DNA of 64,000 nucleotides. Origin: an uncultured Saprospiraceae bacterium. Its GTDB lineage: Bacteria; Bacteroidota; Bacteroidia; Chitinophagales; Saprospiraceae. The notes under the pieces were generated by a model. It made no database searches. It was not told where the DNA came from and saw nothing but the letters and a program-made list of their open reading frames with translations. How positions within the stretch are numbered: the first letter of the stretch is position 1; each line of letters starts with the position of its first letter. Both the position numbers and the translations under genes were made by a program. The DNA lies in NCBI GenBank assembly GCA_937959275.1, contig CALGLU010000013.1, positions 1 to 64,000 of the forward strand. The letters run 5' to 3'. This document shows positions 47,330-57,785 of the stretch, piece by piece.

Positions 47330-48519
47330 AGTAAAACAGTCGATTTTTTGGTTTGTAAATAGCTGCTAACTCGTTGTATCGCAGAGTCTAATATCTCTAC
47401 CGAACTACAGAGCGCTATACGTATATATCGATCTCCGTTACTACCAAAAATAAACCCAGGAGTAATAAAGACCAGAGATTCTTGTAGAATGTCTTCTATC
47501 CAATGCTCAACATTCATCACATGCTCAGGTACTGATCCCCACACAAATAAGCCAGCAGATTCTTTGTCACATGCGCAGCCTAATAAGTCCATCAGCTGCC
47601 AGGCTTTCTCTCGTCGTTTTTCATATATAGCATTTAAGTGATCAAACCACTCCTGCTCTAGACTTAGTGCTTTTACAGCAGCTAGTTGTATTGGTTTGTA
47701 CATGCCTGAATCCATATTGGATTTGAATTTCATCACAGCATCTATGTATGCTGACTTGCCAACCATGACACCGACTCGCCATCCAGCCATATTAAAGCAT
47801 TTACTCAATGAATTTAATTCAATGGCAACATCTTTAGCTCCTGGTACTTGCATGATACTAATCGGATTGTCATTCAGAATAAATCCATATGGATTATCAT
47901 GACAAATTAAAATTTCATGTGCTTTGCCAAAGGCGACAAGCTCTTCAAAAAGAGCTGCATCTGCGTGTTGGCCAGTCGGCATATTCGGATAGTTAACCCA
48001 CATGATTTTAACCTTGCTCAAATCCTGTTTTGCTAATGCTTGTAGATCAGGTTTCCAATGATTAGCAGCAGTCAGGTCAAAGTTTCTGACAGTAGCTCCG
48101 GCTAATTTGCTCGCCATGCGATACGCAGGGTAGCCAGGATTTGGCACTAAGACCTCATCGCCTTCATTTAGAAAACTCATCGAAATATGCATGATCCCTT
48201 CCTTCGAACCAATCAATGGTAATACTTCTGAGCTAAAGTCGAGATCAACAGCAAACCATCTTTGATACCAGGATGCGAACGCTTGGCGCAATGCAGGAAT
48301 ACCTTTATAACTTTGATACTTATTTGCAACAGCATCTTTAGTACCGTCTTTGAGCGCTTGCAGAATGTCATCTGGTGGACTCAAGTCAGGACTGCCTATG
48401 CCCAGATTAATCACGTCTTTACCCATCTGCTGCATGGCAGCAATTTGTGCCAGTTTTGTGGCAAAGTAGTAGGTCTTAACTAGACCGATCCTATGCGATG
48501 GTTTGATGATCATAAACAC
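47326..48519 (-). CDS. pyridoxal phosphate-dependent aminotransferase class I/II (aromatic operon)
   Basis: NLGIGSPDLSPP, NPGYPAYRMA, ELNSLSKCFNMAGWRVGVMVG; ATGA overlap with tyrA; true start may be M3. Confidence 0.93.
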   Translation of the reverse strand: MFMIIKPSHRIGLVKTYYFATKLAQIAAMQQMGKDVINLGIGSPDLSPPDDILQALKDGTKDAVANKYQSYKGIPALRQAFASWYQRWFAVDLDFSSEVLPLIGSKEGIMHISMSFLNEGDEVLVPNPGYPAYRMASKLAGATVRNFDLTAANHWKPDLQALAKQDLSKVKIMWVNYPNMPTGQHADAALFEELVAFGKAHEILICHDNPYGFILNDNPISIMQVPGAKDVAIELNSLSKCFNMAGWRVGVMVGKSAYIDAVMKFKSNMDSGMYKPIQLAAVKALSLEQEWFDHLNAIYEKRREKAWQLMDLLGCACDKESAGLFVWGSVPEHVMNVEHWIEDILQESLVFITPGFIFGSNGDRYIRIALCSSVEILDSAIQRVSSYLQTKKSTVLL

Positions 48520-49351
48520 TTGCTTTTTTGTAGGTTCCTAATTCTTTTAATTCTAGGGTAACAGACGGTAGGTATTCCATAATCGCCTCATATTGACCGA
48601 TATCCGTAAATTCTAAATCGAGATAGAAATAGTATTCACTTACTTTACCTACGACGGGGTAGGACTGTAACTTGCTAATATTGACATCGTGTTCAGAGAT
48701 TTTGTTCAGCACTTTTAATAGACAGCCAGGCTGATCTAAAACCCTGAGATATATCGAGGCTTTATCAAATACACCTGTTGGTATTTGTTGATTCTTCCCA
48801 TGTAAAATAAAGAATCTAGTATAATTTATTTTTGACGTTTCTATGCTTTCAGCCAGTATCTCTAAGCCGTAAATCTTGGCAGCCACTTGACTGGCGATCG
48901 CACCTCTAGTTTCTTTTTGTTTGTCCGCTACATATTTAGCAGAGAGTGCTGTATCCTCACTTTTGACAAGCTTGATATGCGGGTGATTGCTAAAGAAATG
49001 TAGACACTGGTTAATGGCCATTGGATGCGAACTCACTTGTTTGAGGTCCTCGATCTTGGTTCCTGGCAAAGCCATTAGATTGTGCTTTATACGTAGAAAA
49101 ACTTCACCAACGACTCTGAACTCTCGCTCTCGGAGTATTCTATAGTTTTGCAATATACTTCCAGCGATAGAGTTTTCGATCGCCATGATAGCTATATGGT
49201 CCTCCTCATTCTGTTCTAATATATCGGCTAACATATCAAATGAGTCAGATGGCACAATGGATGTATCGTCTGATTGAAAGTACTTTTGAGCTGCTTCCTC
49301 GTGGAAACACCCTGGATAACCCTGAACAATGATTTTCTTGTCAATGCACAT
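48491..49351 (-). CDS. pheA: prephenate dehydratase
   Basis: VQGYPGCFHEEAAQKYF; MAIENSIAGSILQNYRIL; ACT domain with GCLLKVLNKISEHDVNISKLQSYPV. Confidence 0.94.
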   Translation of the reverse strand: MCIDKKIIVQGYPGCFHEEAAQKYFQSDDTSIVPSDSFDMLADILEQNEEDHIAIMAIENSIAGSILQNYRILREREFRVVGEVFLRIKHNLMALPGTKIEDLKQVSSHPMAINQCLHFFSNHPHIKLVKSEDTALSAKYVADKQKETRGAIASQVAAKIYGLEILAESIETSKINYTRFFILHGKNQQIPTGVFDKASIYLRVLDQPGCLLKVLNKISEHDVNISKLQSYPVVGKVSEYYFYLDLEFTDIGQYEAIMEYLPSVTLELKELGTYKKASVYDHQTIA

Positions 49352-49363
49352 AAAAAACTATTT

Positions 49364-49404
49364 AAAAGCAAAAGGAGCCCTTATTTTTCAATAAGGACTC
49401 CTTT
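49364..49404 (-). terminator. Attenuator terminator in the pheA leader
   Basis: Minus strand AAAGGAGTCCTTATT-GAAA-AATAAGGGCTCCTTT then TGCTTTT: 15-bp stem with one G-U pair, 4-nt GNRA-type loop, interrupted U-tract. Confidence 0.85.
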
Positions 49405-49438
49405 GTTATATTTATCTTTTAAGACAACAAGATCCCTA

Positions 49439-49495
49439 TTACTCTTGGCTAAAGTAATAGAAGTAAAAATAGTTGCTAAAAGAATACTGTTTCAT
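49439..49495 (-). CDS. Phe/Tyr-rich 18-aa leader peptide of the aromatic amino-acid operon
   Basis: ATGAAACAGTATTCTTTTAGCAACTATTTTTACTTCTATTACTTTAGCCAAGAGTAA = MKQYSFSNYFYFYYFSQE*; 4 Phe and 5 Tyr of 18. Confidence 0.88.
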   Translation of the reverse strand: MKQYSFSNYFYFYYFSQE

Positions 49496-49505
49496 AATCG
49501 TATAT

Positions 49506-49536
49506 CAAAGCTATAGTTATTATTGAGAATATCAAA
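49506..49536 (-). promoter_or_regulatory. Bacteroidota-type primary sigma promoter of the pheA operon
   Basis: Minus strand TTTG-N19-TAGCTTTG, exact match to TTTG/N19-21/TAnnTTTG. Confidence 0.75.
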
Positions 49537-49695
49537 AACTTTTTTAAATCATCTCATTTGATCGAAGAAAACAACCCTTCGAAAACAGTGGCACAATTCA
49601 GTAATAACAGTCATTTGGAATACAAAAAAATGTGAAATAGTGTAATAATACCTTGCCAAATTGTACATAATTACTAATGTTCCGTAATTTTAGAG

Positions 49696-52600
49696 ATGAA
49701 TATTTACTCTACTACCCTTAACTCTACTAAGAAAGGAATAATTTTCTTTTTCATATTAGCGTCATGTCTACACACCCAATCAGCTTTAAGTCAATGCACA
49801 GGTGAGCTCGTTACTGGAGTTGGGAGCTACTATTCTCATTCAGGAGTCAGTGCGGTGCCATCTTTTGCCGCTGGAGAACCAGATGGACGGTTTTCTGGTA
49901 AGATAAGCGAAAAGGACTATTTGGCCTTACGGATTCCCATACATCCAGCAGTTGATTATACAGGTGAAATTTGTATTACTGTAGGCTTCAATAAGCCAGG
50001 TGGTATTGTCAATTTTACAGTTGGAGAAGAGTCTCATTCCTTTAAAAATGTAGCCTTTGATACAACACGACGGCCACAAGAGTTTTGTTTCGACTATTCC
50101 GTATCGAAAGCAGCAATCGTTTATATAACAGAGTCAGGACAGGGAGATGTGTTAGTTGATGGTTCTAGATATGCTATGTGTATATCGTGCGGAGATGACT
50201 ATGAAGATTCTGATTTTGATGGTATTTGTGATCCAGCGGATTTTTATCCAGGGTTTGATAATTCACGACTAGGCAGTCCGTGTGATGATGGAAATGAGAG
50301 TACTTCAAATGATAGACAAGAGGGTGCCAATCAGTGTAGAGGTGCAGGACAGATTGTGATCAATGAGGTTTTTGTTTCAGGCTTTAATGGAAGTGAAATA
50401 TTCGATCATGGTTTTAAGATTAGTGATTGGATTGAAGTGTTTAATGGGACTGGTGCTGTGATTGATCTGGCGGGGTGGTATCTAAGTGACTCTAAAGGGT
50501 CAAAGAAAAAATGGCAAATTCCGAGTGGTACTATTCCTGCAAATGGGTATCGTGTGTTTTATGCGAATGGTCTGGATGACTCCAATGTGAATACTAATTT
50601 TAAACTGGATCAAAGTGAGTTGACAGAGGAGGTTTTATTGACAGATGCATCAGGGACGATTGTTGATGAATATAGTATTGAAGCATTTACTCAAATCGGT
50701 CATAGCCGTGGCAGAGCATTTGATGGGTCTGATGACTGGGCAGTATTTGCGACACCAAGTCCTAGTGCGACTAACCTGATAGCTTCAGATTATGCACCTT
50801 ATCCAGACATCGATATGGAGTCTGGGGCGTATCCATCTCAAATCAGTGTTAGCCTAACTGTACCTACAGGTTTTACTGCTCGATACGAATTAAATACAGG
50901 GACAAATACTACAGGGCAGGTGTTAGACCCAACTGCAACAAGTACCGCCTACACAAGTCCAATTACAATTGCAAATACGACAAGTTTAAAAGTTAGATTA
51001 TTCGATGATGCTGGTATATTATTGCCAGGCTTTATAGAAACGAATACCTATTTAATAAATGAAAACCACACGATGTATACCTTGTCAGTCACAGGTAAAA
51101 AGAATATCCTTGATTTAGTCAATGGAGATATTGATTTATATCCAATGGCGCACATGGAGATTTTTGATGAGACAGGTCAATTGATCACAGAGGTAGCTGG
51201 TAATTTGAACAAGCATGGACAAGACAGTTGGCAATATCCACATCGAGGTTTTGATATTTTTGCACGGGATGAAGTTGGATATGGAGGAAGTATGAATCAT
51301 AAATTCTTTGAGAAAAAGGATCGACAGGAGTTTGATCGATTTATTATTAGAGCAGCGGGAGATGATAATTATCCTTATGAAAATGGTGGAGCACATGTCA
51401 GAGATGCCTTTGTGCAGGAATGGGGATTTGAATCTGGTTTGGAGATGGACCACAGGAGTTATCGACCCTGTGTAGTGTATTTGAATGGTAAATATTGGGG
51501 AGTCTATGAAATTCGTGAAAAGGTAGTTCATAAGTCATTTACCAGAGCTTATTTTAATCAGGATGAAGAGGACTTAGATTATATCAGTTATTGGGGTGGC
51601 AGGACGATTCGATATGGAAGTCCAGCTGATTGGGATGCAGTTATCGGTTATATAAATACAAACGACATGGGTAATGCTGCTCATTTTAAGCACGTTGATG
51701 ATCGTGTCAATCTACTAAGCTGGACAGACTATGTGTTGTTTAATAATTATATTGTTTCAAAAGATTGGAATAATTATAACTCAGCTTGGTGGAGAGGAAG
51801 GAATCCAGATGGAGGTGCTCAAAAGTGGCGATTTATATTGTGGGATATGGATGCCTCATTTGGACATTATATCAATTATAGTAATGTGCCTGATGAAAGT
51901 CCAAGTGCCTCACCATGTGATGTGCTGGACAACTCGCCAATTGATGATCCAGAATACTTACTCAGTTCTTTTGAAAAAATATTTGACCAAAATTCCGACT
52001 TTAGAAATCTGGTAGCCAATCGCTATAATGATATGTTGAATACCTATTGGAGTTGTGATTTTTCTATTCCATTACTGGATGCCATGGTGAATGAAAAAGC
52101 ACCTGAAATGGCAAGGCAGTTTGCCAGATGGGCAGGTAATGAAGCAACTTGGCAATCAAATGTCCAGGATATCAGAGACTTTTTGAATGACCGTTGTGAT
52201 GTGATCGACGCTGAATTAAATTTATGTCTTGATCTAGGTAGAAGAGCTGGTATTACATTTAATACAAATCCTCCCAATATACTTGCTAGTATAAAAACGA
52301 ATACAATCGTGCTGCCAGACTTACCTTTGACAGGGGATTATTATACAAACTTACCTGTACAATTAGAAGCCATAGAAAGTTTCCACTATGAATTTTCTCA
52401 CTGGGAATCAACGACAGGAATCATTCTTTCAGATTTCACGACAGAACAAACAATATTGAATCCAGGTAAGAGTGGAGATATAACAGCGCATTATAATTTT
52501 GTGCCAGGCAAAGAAATGGCGATCAATGAGATTCATTATAATCCAGTCGATGAGATTCTTTTACACCCTATCACGAATCAAATGGATACAATTGATGGCC

Positions 52601-53871
52601 ATAATTTTGAATTCATTGAATTTAAAAATAGCGGAACTGCTCCTATTGATTTATACAATATTGAATTTACAAAAGGATTAGATTTTAGATTTACAGAATC
52701 TCAAATTGTGATGCCAGGTGATTTCGTGGTGCTTGCCGATGATAGCTTATGGTTTCATACCAAATATGGATTCGCTCCTGACGGTGTGTACATTGGAGAA
52801 TTGGATAATAGTGGAGAGCGATTATTTGTAGAAACACAATTAGACATAGTGGACTCGTTGACCTATAATGACAAAGGAGATTGGCCTGGTACGGCAGATA
52901 AGGGTTATTATAGTGTGGCCCTGAAGGATGCTTCTCTTGATAATAATGATCCAGCAAACTGGGGGATACAATCTGTATTGACAACACCTGGCGAGGAAAA
53001 CATTTTTGTTGATTTGGGAGAACATGGTTATTCTGGTGTCGTCATTAATGAGATTCATTATAATCCATTTGATAGTATTGATGCTATTTCTGGAGATACG
53101 ATCGGTGGCACAAAATTCGAATTTGTTGAACTCAAAAACATTGGGTCTGTCCCAATTAATTTATCGGGTAGCTTTTTTGCCCGCGGCGTGGACTACGTGT
53201 TTGCTCCAGGTACGATTTTACAATCTGGCGATTATTTAGTACTGGCAGATGATAAGTCGTCCTTCCAGGATAGATACGGCTTCGCTCCTTTTGATAAATA
53301 TGACGGTAAATTGGATAACGGCAGTGAAACATTGTGGCTTGTCAATCCAGATGGTATTCTTTTAGATGCTGTTACGTATGACGATGATGCACCGTGGGAT
53401 GTGAGTGCAGATGGTGGTGACCACGATTATAGTTTAGCCTTGATAGATCCTAATGTAGATAATGATGATCCAGCTAATTGGCAACGACAGTGTAGCCAAC
53501 TATGGACGCCTGCTGCTGATAATAATTTTGCTGCGAGCACATGTGATTGTCTTAATGCCATTATCCCTGATGCCGATAATGATGGGGTGTGTGATGAAAA
53601 TGATCAATGTCCAGGCGCTGATGATACAGTTGATGTGAATGGAAATGGTATCCCAGATGCATGTGAAAATTGTGTCAACGATATTGTCGAACTGTCCATG
53701 ACTGACATTCAATCAGATGCAGCTGCTAATTTCACAATTCAGACAAATGGCGCGGTTCGATCAGGAAAGGTGATTGAATATCATGCTGGGCTGAATGTCC
53801 AGCTTATGGAAGGCTTTGAAGTGGAAGCTGCGGCGGTATTTCATGCTCATATTGCGCTGTGCGATGAGTAA
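49696..53871 (+). CDS. secreted CotH kinase family protein with lamin tail domains and C-terminal 3-coathanger-like domain
   Basis: CotH-like FNKHGQDSWQYPHRGFDIFARDE...WRFILWDMDASFGHY; LTD repeats IVINEVFVSGFNGSE..., MAINEIHYNPVDE..., VVINEIHYNPFDS... Confidence 0.9.
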   Translation: MNIYSTTLNSTKKGIIFFFILASCLHTQSALSQCTGELVTGVGSYYSHSGVSAVPSFAAGEPDGRFSGKISEKDYLALRIPIHPAVDYTGEICITVGFNKPGGIVNFTVGEESHSFKNVAFDTTRRPQEFCFDYSVSKAAIVYITESGQGDVLVDGSRYAMCISCGDDYEDSDFDGICDPADFYPGFDNSRLGSPCDDGNESTSNDRQEGANQCRGAGQIVINEVFVSGFNGSEIFDHGFKISDWIEVFNGTGAVIDLAGWYLSDSKGSKKKWQIPSGTIPANGYRVFYANGLDDSNVNTNFKLDQSELTEEVLLTDASGTIVDEYSIEAFTQIGHSRGRAFDGSDDWAVFATPSPSATNLIASDYAPYPDIDMESGAYPSQISVSLTVPTGFTARYELNTGTNTTGQVLDPTATSTAYTSPITIANTTSLKVRLFDDAGILLPGFIETNTYLINENHTMYTLSVTGKKNILDLVNGDIDLYPMAHMEIFDETGQLITEVAGNLNKHGQDSWQYPHRGFDIFARDEVGYGGSMNHKFFEKKDRQEFDRFIIRAAGDDNYPYENGGAHVRDAFVQEWGFESGLEMDHRSYRPCVVYLNGKYWGVYEIREKVVHKSFTRAYFNQDEEDLDYISYWGGRTIRYGSPADWDAVIGYINTNDMGNAAHFKHVDDRVNLLSWTDYVLFNNYIVSKDWNNYNSAWWRGRNPDGGAQKWRFILWDMDASFGHYINYSNVPDESPSASPCDVLDNSPIDDPEYLLSSFEKIFDQNSDFRNLVANRYNDMLNTYWSCDFSIPLLDAMVNEKAPEMARQFARWAGNEATWQSNVQDIRDFLNDRCDVIDAELNLCLDLGRRAGITFNTNPPNILASIKTNTIVLPDLPLTGDYYTNLPVQLEAIESFHYEFSHWESTTGIILSDFTTEQTILNPGKSGDITAHYNFVPGKEMAINEIHYNPVDEILLHPITNQMDTIDGHNFEFIEFKNSGTAPIDLYNIEFTKGLDFRFTESQIVMPGDFVVLADDSLWFHTKYGFAPDGVYIGELDNSGERLFVETQLDIVDSLTYNDKGDWPGTADKGYYSVALKDASLDNNDPANWGIQSVLTTPGEENIFVDLGEHGYSGVVINEIHYNPFDSIDAISGDTIGGTKFEFVELKNIGSVPINLSGSFFARGVDYVFAPGTILQSGDYLVLADDKSSFQDRYGFAPFDKYDGKLDNGSETLWLVNPDGILLDAVTYDDDAPWDVSADGGDHDYSLALIDPNVDNDDPANWQRQCSQLWTPAADNNFAASTCDCLNAIIPDADNDGVCDENDQCPGADDTVDVNGNGIPDACENCVNDIVELSMTDIQSDAAANFTIQTNGAVRSGKVIEYHAGLNVQLMEGFEVEAAAVFHAHIALCDE

Positions 53872-53877
53872 TTAGCT

Positions 53878-55092
53878 TTAAAACATAACCGAGACCAAGC
53901 CTTCTAAGTCAACATCGACATCAATACTGTCGGTCGACATTTGCAAATTGGCTAGTTTGTACTCTATAATATAGGCCTTCAATGTGAGGCTTGAATCTAG
54001 CTTAAAGTGACTGATATCTTTATTGATTTCACTAACCAAGGGGTCTAGTGGAATCTTTAAATTCTCTTTTACTTTTTGCATGATGAGTTTAGAAGCAAGC
54101 ACAACAATACTTTTGCTTTTAAATCCCGCACCCTCCAATTCTACATCGACATCTCGACAATACAATGTTTTATCCTCTGGATTAAAAAATGGAACGCCAT
54201 GCAATGTGACTTGTCCTTGGAAGCTACCTGCTAGTTTGGATTGTAATGTCATTCGCTTACCGTCGCAAGAAATCTTAATCTCACTTGGCGTAAGTTTGTA
54301 TTGCTCTACATCGAATGTCTGCCCTGAGAATTGTTGATTAAATAAATCTTGTATAGTGGCTAAGGCAGTCTTCGTTTTTAGTTTTAATTGACTGGGTACT
54401 CGTTTATTTTTAGTGAATTCTGGAGCCCGAACTTCAAGGATGGATGATTCGACGGCCTTACCAAATCCTAACGTAAGATCTGATTTCAGTCCTACGGTAA
54501 GTTGGACTTGATTGTCTTTAACTTCTAGTGGATGAAGGCTGGATTCTACAGCTGTGCTTGACCAATAGATAGGGCCTACTAGGGAAGTGATGACCGGATT
54601 TGGTAGATTCGACAAGAATGATTGGACATACTGGGCAGCATTTAGTTTAGTAACCTGCTCATCGATAGCACTACAAATCAAGTCTTGTTTTGAAGCAATG
54701 ACTCCCTCCAAAATTGTTGTAATGGGAACTGCAACAATCCCTAGGTCAAGCTGTGGTTTTTCAAGCCAGCCATATTTGACAAGTTCTGTTTTTGTGCGGA
54801 TTGACCAATCTGATGCAATGACAAAGACTGTTTTAAACTGCATGAGCAGTTTACAGTTTGTCGAAGCGTTTGTTATGCCCACATCCTTTTTGACTTGCAG
54901 CCGGATGGGCACTTGGTATTGAATCCGATTAAATTCTAAGTTGAGCTTAATGGTCCCTTCTTTGGTTGCTTTTATGTCAGTACCTGACCCAACAGAATCA
55001 TCATAAAAGACTTGAGGGATATTCTTATTAAGCAATGTTTCTAAATCACTTAACTGTATCGTAAAGAGTGGATTAATAAATGAGTTTGCCAA
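53878..55092 (-). CDS. DUF4403 family protein
   Basis: Family-like pattern (ALIP/BPI-like repeats: GIVAVPITTILEGVI, VQLTVGLKSDL). Confidence 0.75.
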   Translation of the reverse strand: MANSFINPLFTIQLSDLETLLNKNIPQVFYDDSVGSGTDIKATKEGTIKLNLEFNRIQYQVPIRLQVKKDVGITNASTNCKLLMQFKTVFVIASDWSIRTKTELVKYGWLEKPQLDLGIVAVPITTILEGVIASKQDLICSAIDEQVTKLNAAQYVQSFLSNLPNPVITSLVGPIYWSSTAVESSLHPLEVKDNQVQLTVGLKSDLTLGFGKAVESSILEVRAPEFTKNKRVPSQLKLKTKTALATIQDLFNQQFSGQTFDVEQYKLTPSEIKISCDGKRMTLQSKLAGSFQGQVTLHGVPFFNPEDKTLYCRDVDVELEGAGFKSKSIVVLASKLIMQKVKENLKIPLDPLVSEINKDISHFKLDSSLTLKAYIIEYKLANLQMSTDSIDVDVDLEGLVSVMF

Positions 55093-55094
55093 GA

Positions 55095-55724
55095 TTAAAA
55101 TTTATCTACGATGGCCTTTTTCATTTTATCAAATTCTTCCTGACTTAAAAGCCCTTTTTCTTTGAGTTCGCCGAGTTTCAATAACTCATCATAAATGTCA
55201 CCTTTGCTAGATGAGGTTTCAGTTGCCGCGGTTTCAGTTGCGGCAGCAGTTTCTGTTGAGGGACTATCAGCACCTTCATCTTTCTTTGCTTTTAAGTCAG
55301 CAGCGACTTGCTTACCTTTTTCAAATTCTTCTTTATAAATCGACTTGGCAAGATCTGCATCTATGTCTTCTATATCCAAGCCATCTCTAAAAAATCGATG
55401 AGAGACCTGGCCCAAAGCATATGTTGAAGCACCTGACATAATTGACATCGATACACCACCAATAATACTTCCAATACCAGGTATGGCCTTTAAAAACGAT
55501 GCACCTATCCTTGCAACTGTTGCACCAGCTGTAGAGGCAATAAATGATTTGCCTGAAATATCAGAAAAATTCTTACCGTGCACATTACCAATTTGGCTCA
55601 GCATGTCGAGTTGTGTAGCAGTTATCGCAGCAATATCGACTAAAGGAATAGGAATAATCCCAAGTCCCATAGAATATAAAACATGATTATTAATGATCTT
55701 ATCGATTTGTTCTTCCTTGGTCAT
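55095..55724 (-). CDS. DUF697-like protein with C-terminal SHOCT domain
   Basis: GLGIIPIPLVDIAAITATQLDMLSQIG; KLGELKEKGLLSQEEFDKMKKAIVDKF (SHOCT). Confidence 0.8.
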   Translation of the reverse strand: MTKEEQIDKIINNHVLYSMGLGIIPIPLVDIAAITATQLDMLSQIGNVHGKNFSDISGKSFIASTAGATVARIGASFLKAIPGIGSIIGGVSMSIMSGASTYALGQVSHRFFRDGLDIEDIDADLAKSIYKEEFEKGKQVAADLKAKKDEGADSPSTETAAATETAATETSSSKGDIYDELLKLGELKEKGLLSQEEFDKMKKAIVDKF

Positions 55725-55797
55725 ATCAATTAATTTAAATCAAAAGGTACATAAAGAAATTAAAACGATCTAATTACAATTTCATATCTTAGATATA

Positions 55798-57663
55798 ATG
55801 GAAGCAATATTTAAAAGACGACACATGCAGCTGTTGTTCATTCTTGGTCTCTTAGTTCAACTGACATCTTGTAAAAGTCAAGCTATAGCATCTCTTGATG
55901 ATGCTGCAATACTCAACAGCCCAGCTACGAGCACCCCAAATATAACAGGAGAACTCAGGCAATGGCATAAAGTCACACTCTCGTTTGACGGACCTCAAAC
56001 TAGTGAAACAAACGCAGTGAATCCTTTTCTGCAATATAGATTAAATGTCTTATTTGCGAAAGGAGATAAGTCCTACTTAGTACCTGGTTATTTTTCTGCG
56101 GATGGTAAGGCAGGGGAGAGTTCAGGAACTGAAGGTAATCAATGGAAAGTTCATTTTGCTCCCGATGAAGTGGGAGAGTGGTCCTATACCGTGTCCTTCA
56201 AAACAGGCAAGGACATAGCGGTATCTATAGCTGATTCTAATGATGAGAGCGCTGGCTATATGGATGGCATGACCGGTACAATTAATATTCAATCATCGAA
56301 TAAGTCGGGAAGAGATTTACGTGCAAAAGGAAGACTTCAATATGTTGAAGAGCCGTATCTAAAATTTGCTGGTTCTGGAGAGTACTTTATAAAAGTTGGA
56401 GCCGATGCACCAGAAAATTTATTAGCGTATCAAGATTTTGATGGAGACTTTAAAACAGATGGGCATAAAGATAATCTCGTAAAATCCTGGGAGCCTCATA
56501 TCAAAGACTGGAATGCTGGTGACCCTACTTGGCAAAATGGAAAAGGTAAAGGCTTAATCGGAGCCATAAATTATCTGGCTAGCAAAGGGATGAATGCCTT
56601 CTCCTTTTTACCAATGAATATTGCTGGTGATGATAAGAATGTCTTTCCTTATATCTCCTATGATATCTATGATCGGATGGATGTATCCAAGCTGGATCAA
56701 TGGGAGGTCATCTTTGAACATGCTGATCACCTAGGATTATTCCTTCATTTTAAAACCTCCGAAGTGGAGAATCAAGGATTGCTCGATAATGGAGAATTAG
56801 GCGTTCAGCGCAAACTCTATTATAGAGAATTGATTGCAAGATTCGGCCATCACTTAGCTTTAAATTGGAATATAGGAGAAGAGAATGGTAAGTGGATGAA
56901 GAAGCACCCGACACCCTATCAAACCACAACACAGCGATTAGCCTGTGCCCAATATTTCTATGATCATGATCCGTATCGTCATCATGTCGTGATTCATAAC
57001 GGCCAACCGTTTTATGATATCATGGGACCTGATTCAAAGTATACAGGACTCTCAGTCCAGACACATAAACCTGATTTTTCCCATGTGTATGATGCTGTCA
57101 GGAAGTGGAGAACCTTATCCGATCAACATAAATTGAATTGGGCAATCGCAGTTGATGAACCAGGAGATGCACAATTTTCTGTTGTTCCTGATAATATAAA
57201 CCCCGATCATGATAATGCCAGACAAAATGCTTTGTGGGGAGCGGTTATGGCTGGAGCTTGGGGAGTCGAATGGTACTTTGGGTATAAGCATGAGCATTCG
57301 GATTTGAGCCTTCAGGATTTTAGGAGTCGGGATAATATGTGGACACAGAGTAAGTATCTATTAGATTTTTTCTTGGAGCAGGAGATACCTTTTTGGACAA
57401 TGACTTCACAAGAAAAGCTGACTGAGTCTACGACTGATTATGTTTTGGCGGGTGAAGATGACTATGTGGTTTATATGAAAATGGGAGATAAGTCAGATCA
57501 TATATTAAAAGTTGAATCAGGTCGTTATGAGATTGTCTGGTATGCTGCAAAAAAAGGAGCCTTCTCTGAGGTGTCCTCAATCGCTGTTGGAGAAAAAGGA
57601 TTAGAACTCGTGCCAACAGATCGATCAATGGATTGGGCTGTCCATATCAAGCGATTGAAATAA
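55798..57663 (+). CDS. DUF5060 domain-containing putative glycoside hydrolase/collagen-binding protein
   Basis: GELRQWHKVTLSFDGP (DUF5060); TIM-barrel-like middle; C-terminal putative collagen-binding domain VYMKMGDKSDHILKVESGRYEIVWYAAKKG. Confidence 0.88.
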   Translation: MEAIFKRRHMQLLFILGLLVQLTSCKSQAIASLDDAAILNSPATSTPNITGELRQWHKVTLSFDGPQTSETNAVNPFLQYRLNVLFAKGDKSYLVPGYFSADGKAGESSGTEGNQWKVHFAPDEVGEWSYTVSFKTGKDIAVSIADSNDESAGYMDGMTGTINIQSSNKSGRDLRAKGRLQYVEEPYLKFAGSGEYFIKVGADAPENLLAYQDFDGDFKTDGHKDNLVKSWEPHIKDWNAGDPTWQNGKGKGLIGAINYLASKGMNAFSFLPMNIAGDDKNVFPYISYDIYDRMDVSKLDQWEVIFEHADHLGLFLHFKTSEVENQGLLDNGELGVQRKLYYRELIARFGHHLALNWNIGEENGKWMKKHPTPYQTTTQRLACAQYFYDHDPYRHHVVIHNGQPFYDIMGPDSKYTGLSVQTHKPDFSHVYDAVRKWRTLSDQHKLNWAIAVDEPGDAQFSVVPDNINPDHDNARQNALWGAVMAGAWGVEWYFGYKHEHSDLSLQDFRSRDNMWTQSKYLLDFFLEQEIPFWTMTSQEKLTESTTDYVLAGEDDYVVYMKMGDKSDHILKVESGRYEIVWYAAKKGAFSEVSSIAVGEKGLELVPTDRSMDWAVHIKRLK

Positions 57664-57726
57664 ATAAGCATTCTAGTTAGCTATTTAATTCTTTATGGAA
57701 TAATCTTCGAATGACTAAAGAACATT

Positions 57727-57764
57727 GAAAGTCGACAACTTACTGAAAAGTAGTCGACCTTTCG
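57727..57764. terminator. Candidate bidirectional terminator between convergent genes
   Basis: GAAAGTCGAC...GTCGACCTTTC. Confidence 0.5.
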
Positions 57765-57785
57765 TCAATGAGATTCTTTTAAATA

